This document shows positions 22,840 to 34,011 of a stretch of 64,000 bases of DNA, piece by piece. Position 1 is the first letter of the stretch. Every line of letters starts with the position of its first letter. The stretch is from Trichopria drosophilae (lineage: Eukaryota > Arthropoda > Insecta > Hymenoptera > Diapriidae): positions 63,627,501 to 63,691,500 of the forward strand of contig CM059584.1 in assembly GCA_030407085.1 (NCBI GenBank). The letters run 5' to 3'. Under the pieces are notes generated by a model, which searched no databases, had not been told where the DNA came from, and saw only the letters and a list, made by a program, of their open reading frames with translations. The position numbers and the translations under genes were made by a program.

Positions 22840-23951
22840 GTGTTGAACGAGAATGTGAAGATTCTGAAGGATCGGAAGAAATAACCTCAAACGCAGCATC
22901 AAGTTCTGAATCTGACATGGAGTATTTTGAACCTCCTTCAAAGCAGGCCAGAGTCGAGCGTGTGCCCTTTGAAACAAAATTAAAAGTACTGAAGCTTGTG
23001 AAAGAACATCCAAATCGGAAATTAGCTTCAATAAAGAGACAAGGCGGATCTTCATTAAAAAAAGTTGCACAATTACAACGTTGGAAGAAAGATATAGAAA
23101 GTGGTGGCTCAAAGTATAAAGTAATCGACAGTTGGACATATGATCGCTTTCTTGAAGCAAGAAACGCTAAAAAAACCTGTATTTACCAGAGACTTGCAAT
23201 ATTGGGCTCTGCAGTCGTCAATGCAATTTAACGACTTTAATTTCTGTGCATCGATTTCATGGGTTAAAGCGTTTAAAAACAGGTCCAGAATCAGACAACG
23301 GAAAGTTACAACGTATGTTAAGCTAAAAAGATGAAGAAAATATATTTAATAAAGCGTCGAAATTCCAACAAGAAATTAGGCCTCTTATTACAGACTTTGA
23401 TTTAAATATCATAATTAATACCGACCAAACTGGCTGCGAATACAGAGTTAATGTTAATAGAACATTAAATACAGTTGGCGAAAAAGCGATCCAAGTTCAC
23501 CTTGGCGACATGAATAAAGTGACGCATACATACACAGCATAGTATTCAATCACAGCATCTGGAAAACAGTTACCTAAAGTTGTTATATGCTTACAAGAGG
23601 ATAAGGGTACGTTTGGTCCAGGAGTGCAGATAAGAGTAAATGAATTAATGAAAATTCATAAAAATTTACATGTCAATTGCTCCAAGTCCGGGAAATCAAA
23701 CGCACTTTTATTTACTTCATTCTTGGATGCGATTATTGTACCTTATGTCAAAGATCAGAAATTTCTCCTTGTTCTGGACTCGTGGAGTGGTCAAACAAAT
23801 CCTGATATTTTTAACAAAAAATTTGTAGACCAGGACTCTGAACCAACCTGCACATTAAAAGTGATCAAACCAGGATCAACACCATTGGGTCAACCGTGTA
23901 ATGTATACTTTTATCGACAAATTAAAAATTTTATTAAAAAAATAAAAAATT
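22840..23951 (+). pseudogene. CENP-B-type HTH plus DDE transposase, N-terminal part
   Basis: Begins after an AG at 22838-22839 with an acidic stretch (EDSEGSEEITSNAASSS). Then comes a helix-turn-helix block (PFETKLKVLKLVKEHP) in one frame to about 23138. A CENP-B-like second HTH (FTRDLQYWALQSSMQF, then RSRIRQRKVTTYV) follows in the next frame to 23334. A pogo/Tc1-type DDE domain in the third frame runs from about 23340: NTDQTG holds the first Asp and LVLDSWSGQ the second. TPLGQPCNVYFYRQ shows Asn (codon 23900-23902) where the third acidic residue is expected. Breaks: two frameshifts, an in-frame TAG at 23540-23542, and a LINE inserted after KKIKNYTSV. The rest resumes at 28.38 kb. It is dead as a transposase. 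The family within pogo-like elements is not assigned. Confidence 0.8.
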
Positions 23952-24249
23952 ACACATCTGTGATTATTTATTTATTTTATTTATTTATTTTATTTATTTA
24001 TTTTAACACGGGCGTTAACGCCCAAGAATATACAAAATAGCAACATAATAGGTTATAAGATTTAACAAAAACGTAACTTGTAAGTAAATAACAAAAACAA
24101 TAAGTAATAACTATGTGTAATTCGTGACGCCGCAAAATCCAAGAAAATAAAAATGTACATAAAATAACATATCTATATAGAAATAATAGTAAAAAAAAAT
24201 TTAATAATAGTGAAGGATGGTGTTTGAACAATAACGTTTGAATGTTTCA

Positions 24250-27031
24250 ATTGATGCAAATTGCCGTGCGTAGGATGGTAGAGCATTCCAAGCTCTGCGC
24301 AATCCGTTTGCTAAAGAATAAAAACCAAAGTTTGTAGCACTACAGACCTCATGTAATGGTCTTAAATTTCTGACATTTCTCAGGAATACTCTATCAACAA
24401 ATATTCGACGAGCAGTATCAGACGTTACAGACCCATGGATTATATTTCTAATTAATACTAATTCCGAAAAAGCATGAACAGAGAATAGTGTGGGAATATT
24501 AAAGAATGTTGAAATTGGTCCAAATCATGGTCAAAATAATGCATGGGTCTGTCAGTTTTATATGAAAGGTATCTCATGAATTTACGCTGGGTAGATTCCA
24601 ATACCTTTTTATCTTTAGATAAGTAGGGAGACCAAATAGGTGAACCGTAATACAAGTTTGGCAATATAATAGTACCATATAAGTTCAAGATAACGTGGGG
24701 GTTTTTGAAAAATCTAGTCACGTTACGGAGGAAACCTAAGGCTCTAGCTGCTTTGTTACATGCTGCAATGAGGTGTTGCCTAAAATCTAGGTCCTTGTTG
24801 AATATTATGCCTAAATCCAACACATAATCAACAGAGACTAGCTTATTACCGCGATATTTATAATCGAAAACTAGAGTATTTTGAGCCTTCGTATACCTAA
24901 TTACGCTGCACTTATTTACATTTAACTGAAGGCAATTTTCGTTACACCAAATCGATATTTTGTCAATATCGCATTGGAAATTTAAGGCCTCGGCTTGTGA
25001 TTTTATTTCAGCATATAGCTTAACATCATCAGCAAATAACAAAGCATTTACAAATGTTAAATTATCGGCTATATCATTAAAGAATAAATTGAACAAAAGA
25101 GGCCCCAGATGTGAGCCCTGAGGGACTCCCGACGTAACTGGATATTCATCTGATATATGGTTTTTTACTTTAACTGATTGCCTACGATCTGTAAGAAATG
25201 ATGACAACCACTATAGAAGGCGACCACCAATACCGAGACGTCTTAGCTTATTGATAAGTATTTGATGGTCAACGCAATCGAATGCTTTAGAGAAATCTAG
25301 ATAAATGGTGTCAACCTGAGAGCGACCAACGCCTATCTTACCGTTTACGAAATCAGAGAATATAAGTAGGTTGGTAACTGTTGATCTGCCCTTCATGAAG
25401 CCATGTTGCATTGGAGATATCCGCGAAAAGAATTCTAATGACAGCTTTGAAGTAATTATTGCATCAAAGAGCTTTGGAAGGGTGCTAATAATCGATATCG
25501 GCCTATAATTTGACACAATACTCCTATTTCCACTTTTGTAGATAGGTGTAATAAAAGAATTTTTCCAATTTTTGGGAAATACACCCAACTCTAAAGACCT
25601 ATTAAACAGGAAGACCAGAGACTTCATGAGGGAAGATAAACAGTTTCTTACAATCGAACAAGGGATCAAATCGGGTCCTGAAGTTAATGTGTCCTTCAAT
25701 CCTTGAGATGCTGTTTGCACATCAGCTGGTGAGATAGTGAAATTGTTCAAAATCATTTCACTTTCCATCTGTGGTAGCTTTTGCGAATTGGATGGCTTAT
25801 ATACAGACTTGAAATAAATTGCGAACAAGTTTGTACACTCATGGCTTGTTTCTGAGCTTAGGGTACCATATGACATGCAGACAGGAATTTCACTTGATGA
25901 TTTTAATTTGTTGACATAAGACCAAAAAGCCTTGGTATTTGTACGAGATCTTTCTTCGATATCCTTTATGTAGTCAGAGTACGCAGATCTGGACAGTCTT
26001 ATGGCGGTAGCACGAGCTAATTTGAATTTAGTATAATCCTCCATCAATCTTGAGTGTTTCCATTGGGCATGAATCGCTCTTTTTTCCTTAATTAAGTTAA
26101 TTAATTCAGCAGTGTACCAGTGCGGATAAGACGACTTCTTGACAGGGCCAGTGGGAACATTTTCCTGTATAGCTGAGTTTAACACTCCGTAAAATTTATT
26201 AACGTTTGCTTCAATGGCGTGTTCATGGAAAAGCTCTGTCCAGTTTATTACGGATAAGGTACTGTTTAAACCAGAAATATCAGCTTTGGAAAAGTCATAG
26301 GAATGGTGCTTTGATACAATAGAATTTGAGAGTTGAGAACTAAGAGCAAACCAGCTGCAGACATGGTGGGAATCAGTAGGTAGAATAGTGTCGAGAGAAT
26401 CCTGATAAATACATAAGTTGGAAGAAGTTGTAAACAGTAAGTCAAGAGAATAATTTTTATATGGTAATAATGGAATAAGCTGCCTCATATTTAAAAGATT
26501 AAAATGATACGATAAATGTTCGGTTATGTTTATTATACTTGGTGAGCAGTAGCCTAAATACACTGGAACTATAGGAGTAGTGTCTTCCCATTGAACATTT
26601 GGAATATTAAAATCTCCAACAATAATCATTTCGTGATCATAAAAGTGAGTACGGAGGTTTTCTATATTATTTATGAACGTCTCGTAAGCTTCAACAGAAG
26701 AGGATGGAGAGAAATACACATTTAAGATGATAAGTTTCATCTTCCCAATTATACATCGAACTGATATTTGCTCCGACAATGGATAATCTTGGATTAATTT
26801 ACATGGTGACACAATTTCAATTTGCTTCTTTATAGCAATGAGGACTCCTCCACCTCGAGATGTTGCAGATTGTTCGTACTTCCTATCACATCGAAATATG
26901 TTGTAAGATTCGAGTTCAAATAAAGTATTTTGAAACGAATCATTTAGCCATGTTTCAGTTAGTGCTATTACGTCTGGTAGTTCAGATAAGGTTCCAATAT
27001 TGTGCTTTAATAAATTAAATTTAGTTCTCAA
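24250..27031 (-). pseudogene. LINE ORF2: endonuclease and reverse transcriptase, one stop
   Basis: First block (27031-25211, about 606 residues): APE endonuclease with DVIALTETWLND, RGGGVLIAIKK, IIVGDFNIPNVQW and SHHVCSWF motifs, then a linker and RT motifs NSFITPIYKSGN, NYRPISII, DTIYLDFSKAFDCVDH. An in-frame TAG at 25208-25210 separates it from the second block (25207-24458), which has TSGVPQGSHLGPLLFNLF and the catalytic LLFADDVKLYAE. A further frameshift near 24520 moves the C terminus, traceable to about 24250, into another frame. Apart from those two lesions the enzyme looks complete. It would nick target DNA and copy the element RNA. The first block appears to start upstream of any ATG I can be sure of. 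Confidence 0.88.
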
Positions 27032-27081
27032 GCCACGAACATTTTGGTAAAAAATTAAGTGTTTGTTTTGCGACGTCGGTA

Positions 27082-27836
27082 CTAAAAATTTGACCTATAA
27101 TTTACATTAGGGCGCTTTGGTAAAATTGTAGGAACATTATTTATATGTCTCACTATTTTCAAGTCATCCGGGTGGCTAGAATTGTGTTTATTGACTTCTT
27201 CCCATAGAGCATGTAATATCATTTTTTGCTTTTTAGTGCGATCCAGAAAAACGTTAACACCTTCTGGTAACTTTGGCTTGGATCTGACATATTCAATAGG
27301 CTCGAACAGAGTACTCATGGTAACCACAATCGGTCGTGATTTGCGGCCTCTAGTTTTACCAATTCGATACACTTTCACCATATTTAAAGATATATTTTTG
27401 TCAATATTTAGAAACCTTATAATAGTCTCTTTATCGGCACAGAAAGGATTTTCCGAGTTTGACTCCTTTATTCCAATAAAAACTAGGTTATAAGATCTCC
27501 GATTTCTATCTTCAGCTTCCGCAAGCAAGCTTTCTTCTGAAGCGGATACAGTAGCACATATTTCGTTATTTGATGTTATGATGCCTTCAATTTTAGTTTC
27601 TATATCGGTTACTTTGCTAGACACGCTAGAGACATTTAGGTCAGTATTAAGTAATTTAGAACTGCTGAGTACTCCATTCGCATGTCCTCTAGGTTCCTTT
27701 TTAAGTCACGATTTTCAGACTTTAACTGCTCCATATCATTTTGAAGAGCTGCATTTGAAATTCGAATGGCCTTTATGTCCTCAGCAATTTGAAAAATCGT
27801 ATCTTCCAAGCTTACTCGATGAACAGTGCCAGACAC
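27082..27836 (-). pseudogene. LINE ORF1: coiled coil plus RRM-like domain, frameshifted
   Basis: Two blocks. The upstream one (27836-27636) reads a heptad-like coiled coil (IRISNAALQNDMEQLKSENR). The downstream one (27624-27082) continues the helical part, then an RRM-like start (NLVFIGIKESN), then a basic C-terminal domain (SKPKLPEGVNVFLDRTKKQK). This coiled coil, RRM, C-terminal order is that of LINE ORF1 RNA-binding proteins. One frameshift near 27630 separates the blocks. It ends about 50 bp before the ORF2 frame. Confidence 0.78.
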
Positions 27837-27906
27837 CCCAGCAGATGAACAAGATGTATCTTTGACGTTCCCTGACTCCGATACATATCTGGAGACGTCA
27901 AAAACC

Positions 27907-28167
27907 TCAGCCAGTGTTTTTGGTAGCAGAGGTGGCCGGGTGAGATTCTTGAGACTGTTGCCATTTCTTATAGCAGCATGAGTACATGCCGTCAGACTTT
28001 AAAACTCTGCATTTAAAGCAACTATCATGGAACCACTCCTTACAATTGTCGCATTGACTTGCTTTTGCAGGGTTTCCGATAACAGGGTACCCGGGGCAAC
28101 TGAAGCAATGAATTTCTATTTCACATTCCACTGTCGACATATCCATAGATTCCTCATTTCTTGACAT
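27907..28167 (-). CDS. PHD-like zinc-finger ORF of the LINE, 86 aa
   Basis: Starts at an ATG (MSRNEESMDMSTVECEIEIH) and carries a compact Cys/His cluster: CFSC, then QCDNCKEWFHDSCFKC, then SCC, the C-x2-C / C-x2-C / H-x2-C pattern of a PHD finger. The W after the third Cys pair and the FHDSC motif are typical of PHD folds. It precedes ORF1, as in the LINE at 1.5-6.4 kb (5728-6066). It may be a separate ORF or the N-terminal zinc finger of a longer ORF1, since only about 70 bp lie between them. Role unknown. Confidence 0.65.
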   Translation of the reverse strand: MSRNEESMDMSTVECEIEIHCFSCPGYPVIGNPAKASQCDNCKEWFHDSCFKCRVLKSDGMYSCCYKKWQQSQESHPATSATKNTG

Positions 28168-28379
28168 TTTCCAAAATTGAGGTTAAATTTCCAAAGAAAG
28201 CATTTAGAACTGCTCAAGCTGCACAAAATCACTCACGTGTAAACTATGTATTAAAAAAAGGCTAGTGAAATAATTTCTAGGTGTAAGTAAATAAAAATAA
28301 CTAAAACAATCCAAAAATTTCGATGAAAACGAAAGCAAAATCCTATAAGCATGTGCTTATTATGAAAAGTTGTTTTTGG

Positions 28380-28694
28380 TTATATATATTATGGAAAATC
28401 GGCCACTTAATTCGAGAGAAGATTCCATAAAAATTCATGCTCTAATTCATCAACAATTGTCTGCTCCTATTTTTAAAGATATGCCACAATATACTTGGTT
28501 TGCCTCAAAATTAATTGACACGCGTAATGTATTTTTAAACGTGAATGAAGTTTGCTTTCCTGAAACTGTACGAAAAAATAAGTGTCCGCGCAAAGCAAAC
28601 ATTTGTAAAATGCTCGTGATGCCGCGAGTACGTTTGTTTCACATGTTTTTATGATGAATTTCATCCACACAAGTGTAAAACAACCAACCGATGA
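28380..28694 (+). pseudogene. DDE transposase, C-terminal part beyond the LINE
   Basis: Continues the DDE protein interrupted at about 23.95 kb: IMENRPLNSREDSIKIHALI, then PQYTWFASKLIDTR, then CFPETVRKNKC. After a frameshift near 28600 the text ends in a Cys/His cluster C-x2-C-x4-C-x2-C-x5-H-x3-C (28633-28676), with a TGA inside the first C-x2-C, and a stop at 28692-28694. AATAAA-type signals follow at about 28738. The terminal zinc-binding-like cluster is a distinctive extra for a pogo-like transposase. The join to the N-terminal part is supported by strand, order and the LINE lying exactly between. Confidence 0.7.
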
Positions 28695-28929
28695 TTATTT
28701 GTTTCCAATTTTATGTCAGATTCCATTGTGTAATCACAATAAAATATATATTTAATAAATATTATTAATATTATAGCTCTTAAATTTAAAACTACATGCA
28801 ATGTTTCCATTCCCCACATACAGCTACCAATAAAAGGAAAACATATAATTTCATAAAATAGGTTTAACTTACAAATTTTCAACATAAAATTCAATGTTAA
28901 TATTGAAATAATTTCTGTTGTTTATTCCT

Positions 28930-29075
28930 CACCCAAACACACTCTCTCAATTTTGAAACAGTGCAAACAGTGAATAGTCACTGATTTCCAGTGAAAACGG
29001 AGCCACTGATTTGAAATAGTGACCCCTTTTTCACTGAAAATCAGTGAATATTCATTGTTTCTCAGTGAGCTTCAC
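28930..29075. repeat. CAGTG/CACTG cluster
   Basis: About ten CAGTG or CACTG pentamers, on both strands, in roughly 130 bp, including cactgaaaatcagtg, itself an imperfect palindrome. Possibly a degraded inverted-repeat element: the CACTGAAAAT core resembles the terminal repeat of the element at 49350-58328. Confidence 0.5.
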
Positions 29076-29369
29076 TGTTTTGAATGGAGAGAGTAGGTAC
29101 AATTTAAATTTTAAATAATTAACACGAAAATTAAATATTTTATAACCACCATTTTGAATTTCGCAAATTTTGGTCATAGATTTGATCATAGACATCTTTA
29201 ACAACCCCAGAAACCACAGAGTAACAAGTTTCAAGCGACTGTGAACGACTTGTCTAAATTAGCATTCGCCATATTGGATCCGCAATTTTGAATTTTTACA
29301 TTTTTGGTCATAGGTTCATCTTAAGCAATGCAAAAAAACACCGAGTAACGAGTTTTACGCGATTACGAT

Positions 29370-30065
29370 CAGGAGACATTGACTGGGATGAATTAGGTAA
29401 GACGCTTATTATGCTGCATTCAAAAACTCCCATAATAACTATGCATTTTCGGAGTCTGACACAGAATAATATTTTGATTTTCCTTCAAAGCAGATGAGAG
29501 GCAACATATTTTCTATTGAAATGAAAGTAAAAGTAGAGAAGCTCGTGAAAAAACATCCAAATTGGAAACAAAGAATTTGCCAGATCTTCATTACAAAAAC
29601 GAGGCACGTATACACTGTAAAAAAAGTTTTAAATTAATTGTAAGACCGAATATAGGCTTACATTAATTTAAGATGTAACAAAAAGAAGACCAATTAGAAA
29701 AGGATTGACTTGTGGGTTATACATTGGCTTAATTTAAGACCGTTCAAAATGTAACAATTTTAAGACTTTTTTTTAACAGTGTAACGATGGATAAAAGAGC
29801 AGAATGTGGTGGATCAAAGTAAGATATGTACAAAGGAATTGGCATTCGGCCATATTACCGCCTTTCTCTCCTGAAGCAAGAAAAGTAAACCTATATTTAA
29901 AAGAAATTCAATAATTGGAGACACGAATAAAATGGCATACAGTAGAGTATCAGGAAAATTATTGGTAATTGATCAACGTTATTATTTGTTTACAAAACAC
30001 CGAAAGTACTTTTGTCCCCGAAGTGCATATGAGAATAAATCAATCGATTATTTGTCTGAATGAGA
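29370..30065 (+). pseudogene. Second decayed copy of the HTH/DDE exon
   Basis: Matches, in order, several parts of 22720-23660: the gatgaattaggta junction, the ttccttcaaagcaga and agctcgtgaaaaaacatcca HTH segment, gtggtggatcaaagtaagat, tcctgaagcaagaaa, ggagacacgaataaaatggc and gtgcatatgagaataaatca. Interrupted by a MITE at 29613-29781 and by deletions. No usable frame remains. It shares more with the inverted copy at 21725-21990 than with the copy at 22.8 kb. Confidence 0.72.
29613..29781. mobile_element. ~170-bp MITE with CACTGT terminal repeats
   Basis: Left end cactgtaaaaaaagtttta and right end, reverse-complemented, cactgttaaaaaaaagtctt form inverted repeats of about 25-30 bp. TA dinucleotides flank both ends. 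It sits inside the second DDE-exon copy, whose homology resumes on the other side. Confidence 0.6.
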
Positions 30066-30480
30066 ATTTGCTATATGGGAACCTCCATTTTGAATTCTGA
30101 AATTTCGGTCATGAATTCATCTTCAGCTTTCTGAGTAACAAGTTTCAAGCGATTACAAACATTGGATCCACCATTTTGCATTTTGCATTTTTGTCATAGA
30201 TTCATTTTCAGTAACCTCAGATGCCCCAAGTAACAAGTTTCACGCGATTATTATCACTTGTATAAATTAACATTTGACATATTCGATCCGCCATTTTGAA
30301 TTTTAAATTTGTTTATCGTGGATACGAATTCAACAACCAAAAAAAAAATTTTTGCCCGACTTTTAATTTTTATTTATTCGTTAGTCTCGTATCATTGCAA
30401 GAGTTTGTTTATTGCTAATATCTTTTAAACAAAGATCCATTAGCAGCTAAAAAAAAATATACGTGTCTCATGGATTTCAA
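30066..30480. other. Repeat-derived AT-rich spacer
   Basis: Continues the ~150-bp dispersed repeat, then AT-rich sequence with no supported feature. Confidence 0.35.
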
Positions 30481-31320
30481 TATACACACGATTCTTATCG
30501 GCTGTGAAAAATGGTAGCTAGGATTCTAATGAGAATCTTATGAGAATCGTATGAGTATCTAGTGAGGCTTTCTAAATTTTTTCGCAGGGTTAGCAGTGTT
30601 AACTAAAGAAATTTCTTCAATTTATTTGTCTCAAAATAAATATACGTGTAGTACAAAGAGCAGTATTTTTAACACGAATCAACGAATATGCCTGGGTACA
30701 TGTATAAACAGCGTTACCCGCAGCCGTCGCCGATCTGGAACAATCTCGACTGAGGTGATCGTGCCTTCTCAAGGTTACATATGTAACAAATAGAAATGGA
30801 TTGCTATAACGAGAACGAAACAAGAGCCGGCGAGCCACGACTTGGCCACCAATTGGTGGGAAAACTACTTCCCTCCCAAGGTCTCTTTGCGCCGCTAGAG
30901 CGGAGTAGTTCTTGCGGTCGCATGGCTCATTTCTCTTTCTCGTTATAGCGATGCGTTTCTATTTAAAATATATGCGATCTCGATAACGCGTTACTGGCCC
31001 GTCAATCGACATCGGTGATGGCGGCGCCGTGTAACGCTGTTCATACATGTATCCAAGCATATTCGTTTATTCTTGTTAAAAGTACTCTTTATACTACATG
31101 TATATTTATTTTGAGATAAATAAATTAAAGAAATATCTTTAATTAACACTGCTAACTCTGCGAAAAAAATTAGGAAGGATTCTCACGAGAGCCACACTAG
31201 ATTCTCATACGATTCTCATCAGAATCGTAGTGTACCATTTTTCACAGCCGATTCTAGAATCTCACAAGATTCTCATCAGATTCTCATGAGAACCCTGTTT
31301 CAAATTCTCACGAATTTCCG
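30480..31320. mobile_element. Long inverted-repeat (palindromic) element
   Basis: Two arms of roughly 350 bp (30490-30840 and 30920-31270) match in reverse complement: ggctgtgaaaaatggta, gttagcagtgttaa, ctcaaaataaatatac, acgaatatgc and cagcgtta all recur inverted. The centre holds a perfect 14-bp palindrome ccaccaattggtgg at 30846-30859. Outer parts are dense in gattctcatgagaatc-type words. No coding capacity. A foldback or non-autonomous DNA element is likely; target duplication not resolved. It abuts a BEL pol remnant on its right. Confidence 0.7.
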
Positions 31321-33370
31321 CAACACGCATTCTCGGTCTCCAGATGGGCGATACACCGTCCGCATTCCCTTTCGAGATCCCCCACCGCTTGAAATCGGTA
31401 ACACGTAACAACGCGCGTCAAAGTGTCTCCAAAGAATCGAACGTCGTCTCGCAACTCGCCCTAGGGAATTCGCCGCGTACCATCAATTTATGAATAAGTA
31501 CTCTGAATGAGAAATGGGACATATGCGCCTTGTATCGCCTCATAATGATTCATCTAACGTATCATATTTACTACATCATCCAATCATTAAAGCGTCTAAC
31601 ACGACGACAAAATCGCGCGTCGTATTTAAAGCGTCAGCCTCGTCGTCAAACGGTAAATCGCTCAACGATTTATAGTTAGTAGGAGAAAAATTGCAGAGCG
31701 ATCTCTCATTACTGCATATGCAAGGGCGATATTATCGTCTCGTCTACGCTGCTGATATTGAAAAAATGTATCGGCAAATTTGCGTAGACGAACAAGATAC
31801 AAATTCACAACGAATCTTATGGCGAAACTCTTCACTCGATGCTCTTCAGCATTTTCCTAATTTATCTTAATTTTCTAAAGCATATGCAGGCGTCGTGTAT
31901 GCACGAATCGTTAATGAGTCTGGGTGCCTCAGTAACATGTTGCTCACATCGAAAACGCGTGTCGCACCTCTCAAACAGATGACAATTCCACGATTGGAAT
32001 TGAGCGGCACTGTTCTCTTGTCTCGACTACTCGTCTAAGTGATCTCCGTTCCGGCCTTTTCTACATGCAACGTGCATACATAGACGGATGCTACGACAGT
32101 ACTAGCGTGGCTTCGGTCCCCTTCGTACTAGTGAATTCGAATAGCTTTCACGAAATTACTAAACATTTCTCTCCATGACCTCGTCTATGCCACGTCCTTG
32201 TCCGTGTTTTGCGCCTATCGAAACTGTGGAGACCTGCGGCCGCAGTAAAGGATGAACCTGAATCGTATACACAGGAACTCTCTCGTGCCTCCTCGCGCAT
32301 ATATAGACTGTTACAACAGTCAACCTTTGAGAAGGAGATCGAGATCCTTTCACAGAATCACCCATTACTTGATGGAACGCGTCGGTTAACGATTGATAAA
32401 AAATTACCGAAATCCAACCCGTTAAAACGCCTCAATCCATTCTTAGGTACATATGGTGTTCTAAGAGTAGGAGGGCATCTGTCTTTAGTACATCTAAGCA
32501 ATGCCGCGAAATATCCCGTAATACTACCTGGGGGCCATGTAGCACAGCTGTTGATCCAACACGCGCATTTACGCTGTGTGCATGGCGGCATAAACTTAAC
32601 GCTAAGCGTTCTACGCGACAAAATTTGGGTACTACAAGCGCGAAAAATCATTAAATCTATTATCGGTCATTGCATTCAGTGCGCACGTCGTCATGCCAGC
32701 ACTACGACGCAAATGATGGGCTCCTTGCCACCGGCTCGCGTAGATCGACCTCCTCGCGTATTTGCACAATGCGGAGTTAATTATGCGAGACCACTTAAAA
32801 TGCGCTGGGCAAGTGGTCGAGGTTTGCGCTCACACGCCTCCTATACCGCCTCCTATATTTATATGTTTAGCTAGTAGCGCCGTTCATTTGGAGGTAGTGT
32901 GCGATTACACTACTGCAGCTTTTCTCGCTGCTTTCGAGCGTTTCTACTCGCGTCACGACAATGAGCTCTGCGCGGGGTATCGCGCCGCGATTTCATCCTA
33001 AGAGCTTCGCATTCGTATAGCTGAGGACGGCGTTGAGTGGAAGTTCATCCCGCCTGGTGCTCCTCACTTCGGTGGATTGTGGGAGGTGGGAGTCCGTGCC
33101 ATAAAACGCCACCTCAAGCGAGTCATGGAGCTTCACACTCCTACTTATGTAGAGTTGAGTATGCTTTAATTCCGTGTAGAGCGCATTTCCTTGTCGGCGG
33201 ATTACTCGTCTCCGCGCCCGCACCTCTTTCGGCTGATTATGTAGGTAATCGACTTACCCGGTGGAAATTGTACCAGCAGCTCTTGGAGCGATTTCGGAAA
33301 AATTGCTCACGTGACTATGTTATGTCGTGCCAACACCGCTCCAAGTGGCAACACTCGTCCGTAGGTTAGA
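31321..33370 (+). pseudogene. BEL/Pao pol remnant (RT, RNase H, integrase)
   Basis: In order: DGRYTVRIPF (BEL pre-RT motif, 31342), RIERRLATRPREFAAYHQFM, RT remnants YRLVYAADIEKMYRQICVDE and RILWR, RNase H-region TRVAPLKQMTIPRLELSG, then an open block 32209-32874 with the integrase zinc-binding region (HLRCVHGGINL, then IIGHCIQCARRH). An integrase core relic (SSAVHLEVVCDY) and GVEWKFIPPGAPHFGGLWE, carrying the catalytic Glu region, follow, then a C-terminal RSKWQHSSVG. Many stops, frameshifts and deletions; the YVDD segment is missing. It has the same domain order as the much younger BEL at 49.4-56.2 kb but is strongly diverged. No LTRs found. Confidence 0.85.
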
Positions 33371-33978
33371 TAGTCCTACAAAAAAAATGCAATAACACAG
33401 AAATAACGCAATAATACAGCAATATTAGAAGACGAATGGAAAAATATTGCAATAATATCGAGCGACCTTGCCACGCTACCACAGAAAAAAACACCATTAC
33501 ATTGCCACGCCATCGCTGAGATATTACATCAATACTGCATGGTAATCAAATATAGGAAATTACACGTGAGGAATATCAGTCATGTGTCAGAAATTGATGT
33601 AATTTTAAATATCGATAGTTGTTGGCAAAATAGAATATTCTCGATAAGCATCAAGACATCTAAAAGAGTTCCTAATAAATTTTTAACGAATGCTTTTTTG
33701 TAAGAAGCATTTTAAAAGAATTCTTAATGATAACTTTATGATTTAACGAATGTCTGCTTCTGTCTAACATTACAAGTTGTCGTAAAGAATTCTTGATATC
33801 AAAACGAAATTTTGTACTACAAAAAAAAAATACGACGAAGTAATCGTTTTAAATACGTATTTTTTATGAATACTTTAAATAACTTTATGAATATTTTTAA
33901 AAGATCTATACGGTTTCATAAGAAAGACATTTTTTACTATACAGGGCATGCATTTATCCCGCCTATTTTTAAGGGAGT

Positions 33979-34011
<33 letters not shown>

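Larger units (their letters stand above)
23960..28375 (-). mobile_element. Jockey/CR1-type LINE inserted in the DDE exon
   Basis: A minus-strand LINE with a 3' tail of tttta/ttta units (about 23965-24004), then a perfect gggcgttaacgccc palindrome at 24010-24023 marking the element's 3' end. ORF2 is at about 24250-27031, ORF1 at 27082-27836 and a PHD-like ORF at 27907-28167, with a 5' leader to about 28375. The DDE coding sequence stops on its left and resumes on its right, so the insertion point is clear to within a few tens of bases. I could not resolve a target-site duplication because both junctions are AT-rich. It is better preserved than the LINE at 1.5-6.4 kb and so probably younger. 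Confidence 0.9.
29100..30330. repeat. Dispersed ~150-bp repeat with CCATTTTGAATT core
   Basis: At least four degenerate units of the form gccatattggatccgcaatt, ttggtcataggttcatctt, gagtaacaagtttcaagcga, found at about 29140-29240, 29265-29375, 30085-30165 and 30165-30330. Related ccaatatggcggatcc-type sequence recurs at 41.3-41.6 kb and in the foldback at 60.2-61.5 kb. Confidence 0.6.

Noticed and set aside
27182..27493. Plus-strand frame opposite LINE ORF1
   Set aside because: Shadow of the RRM-like ORF1 on the minus strand.
29100..30330. Spaced repeats considered as a CRISPR-like array
   Set aside because: Units are degenerate, unequal, about 150 bp and eukaryotic; no spacer structure.
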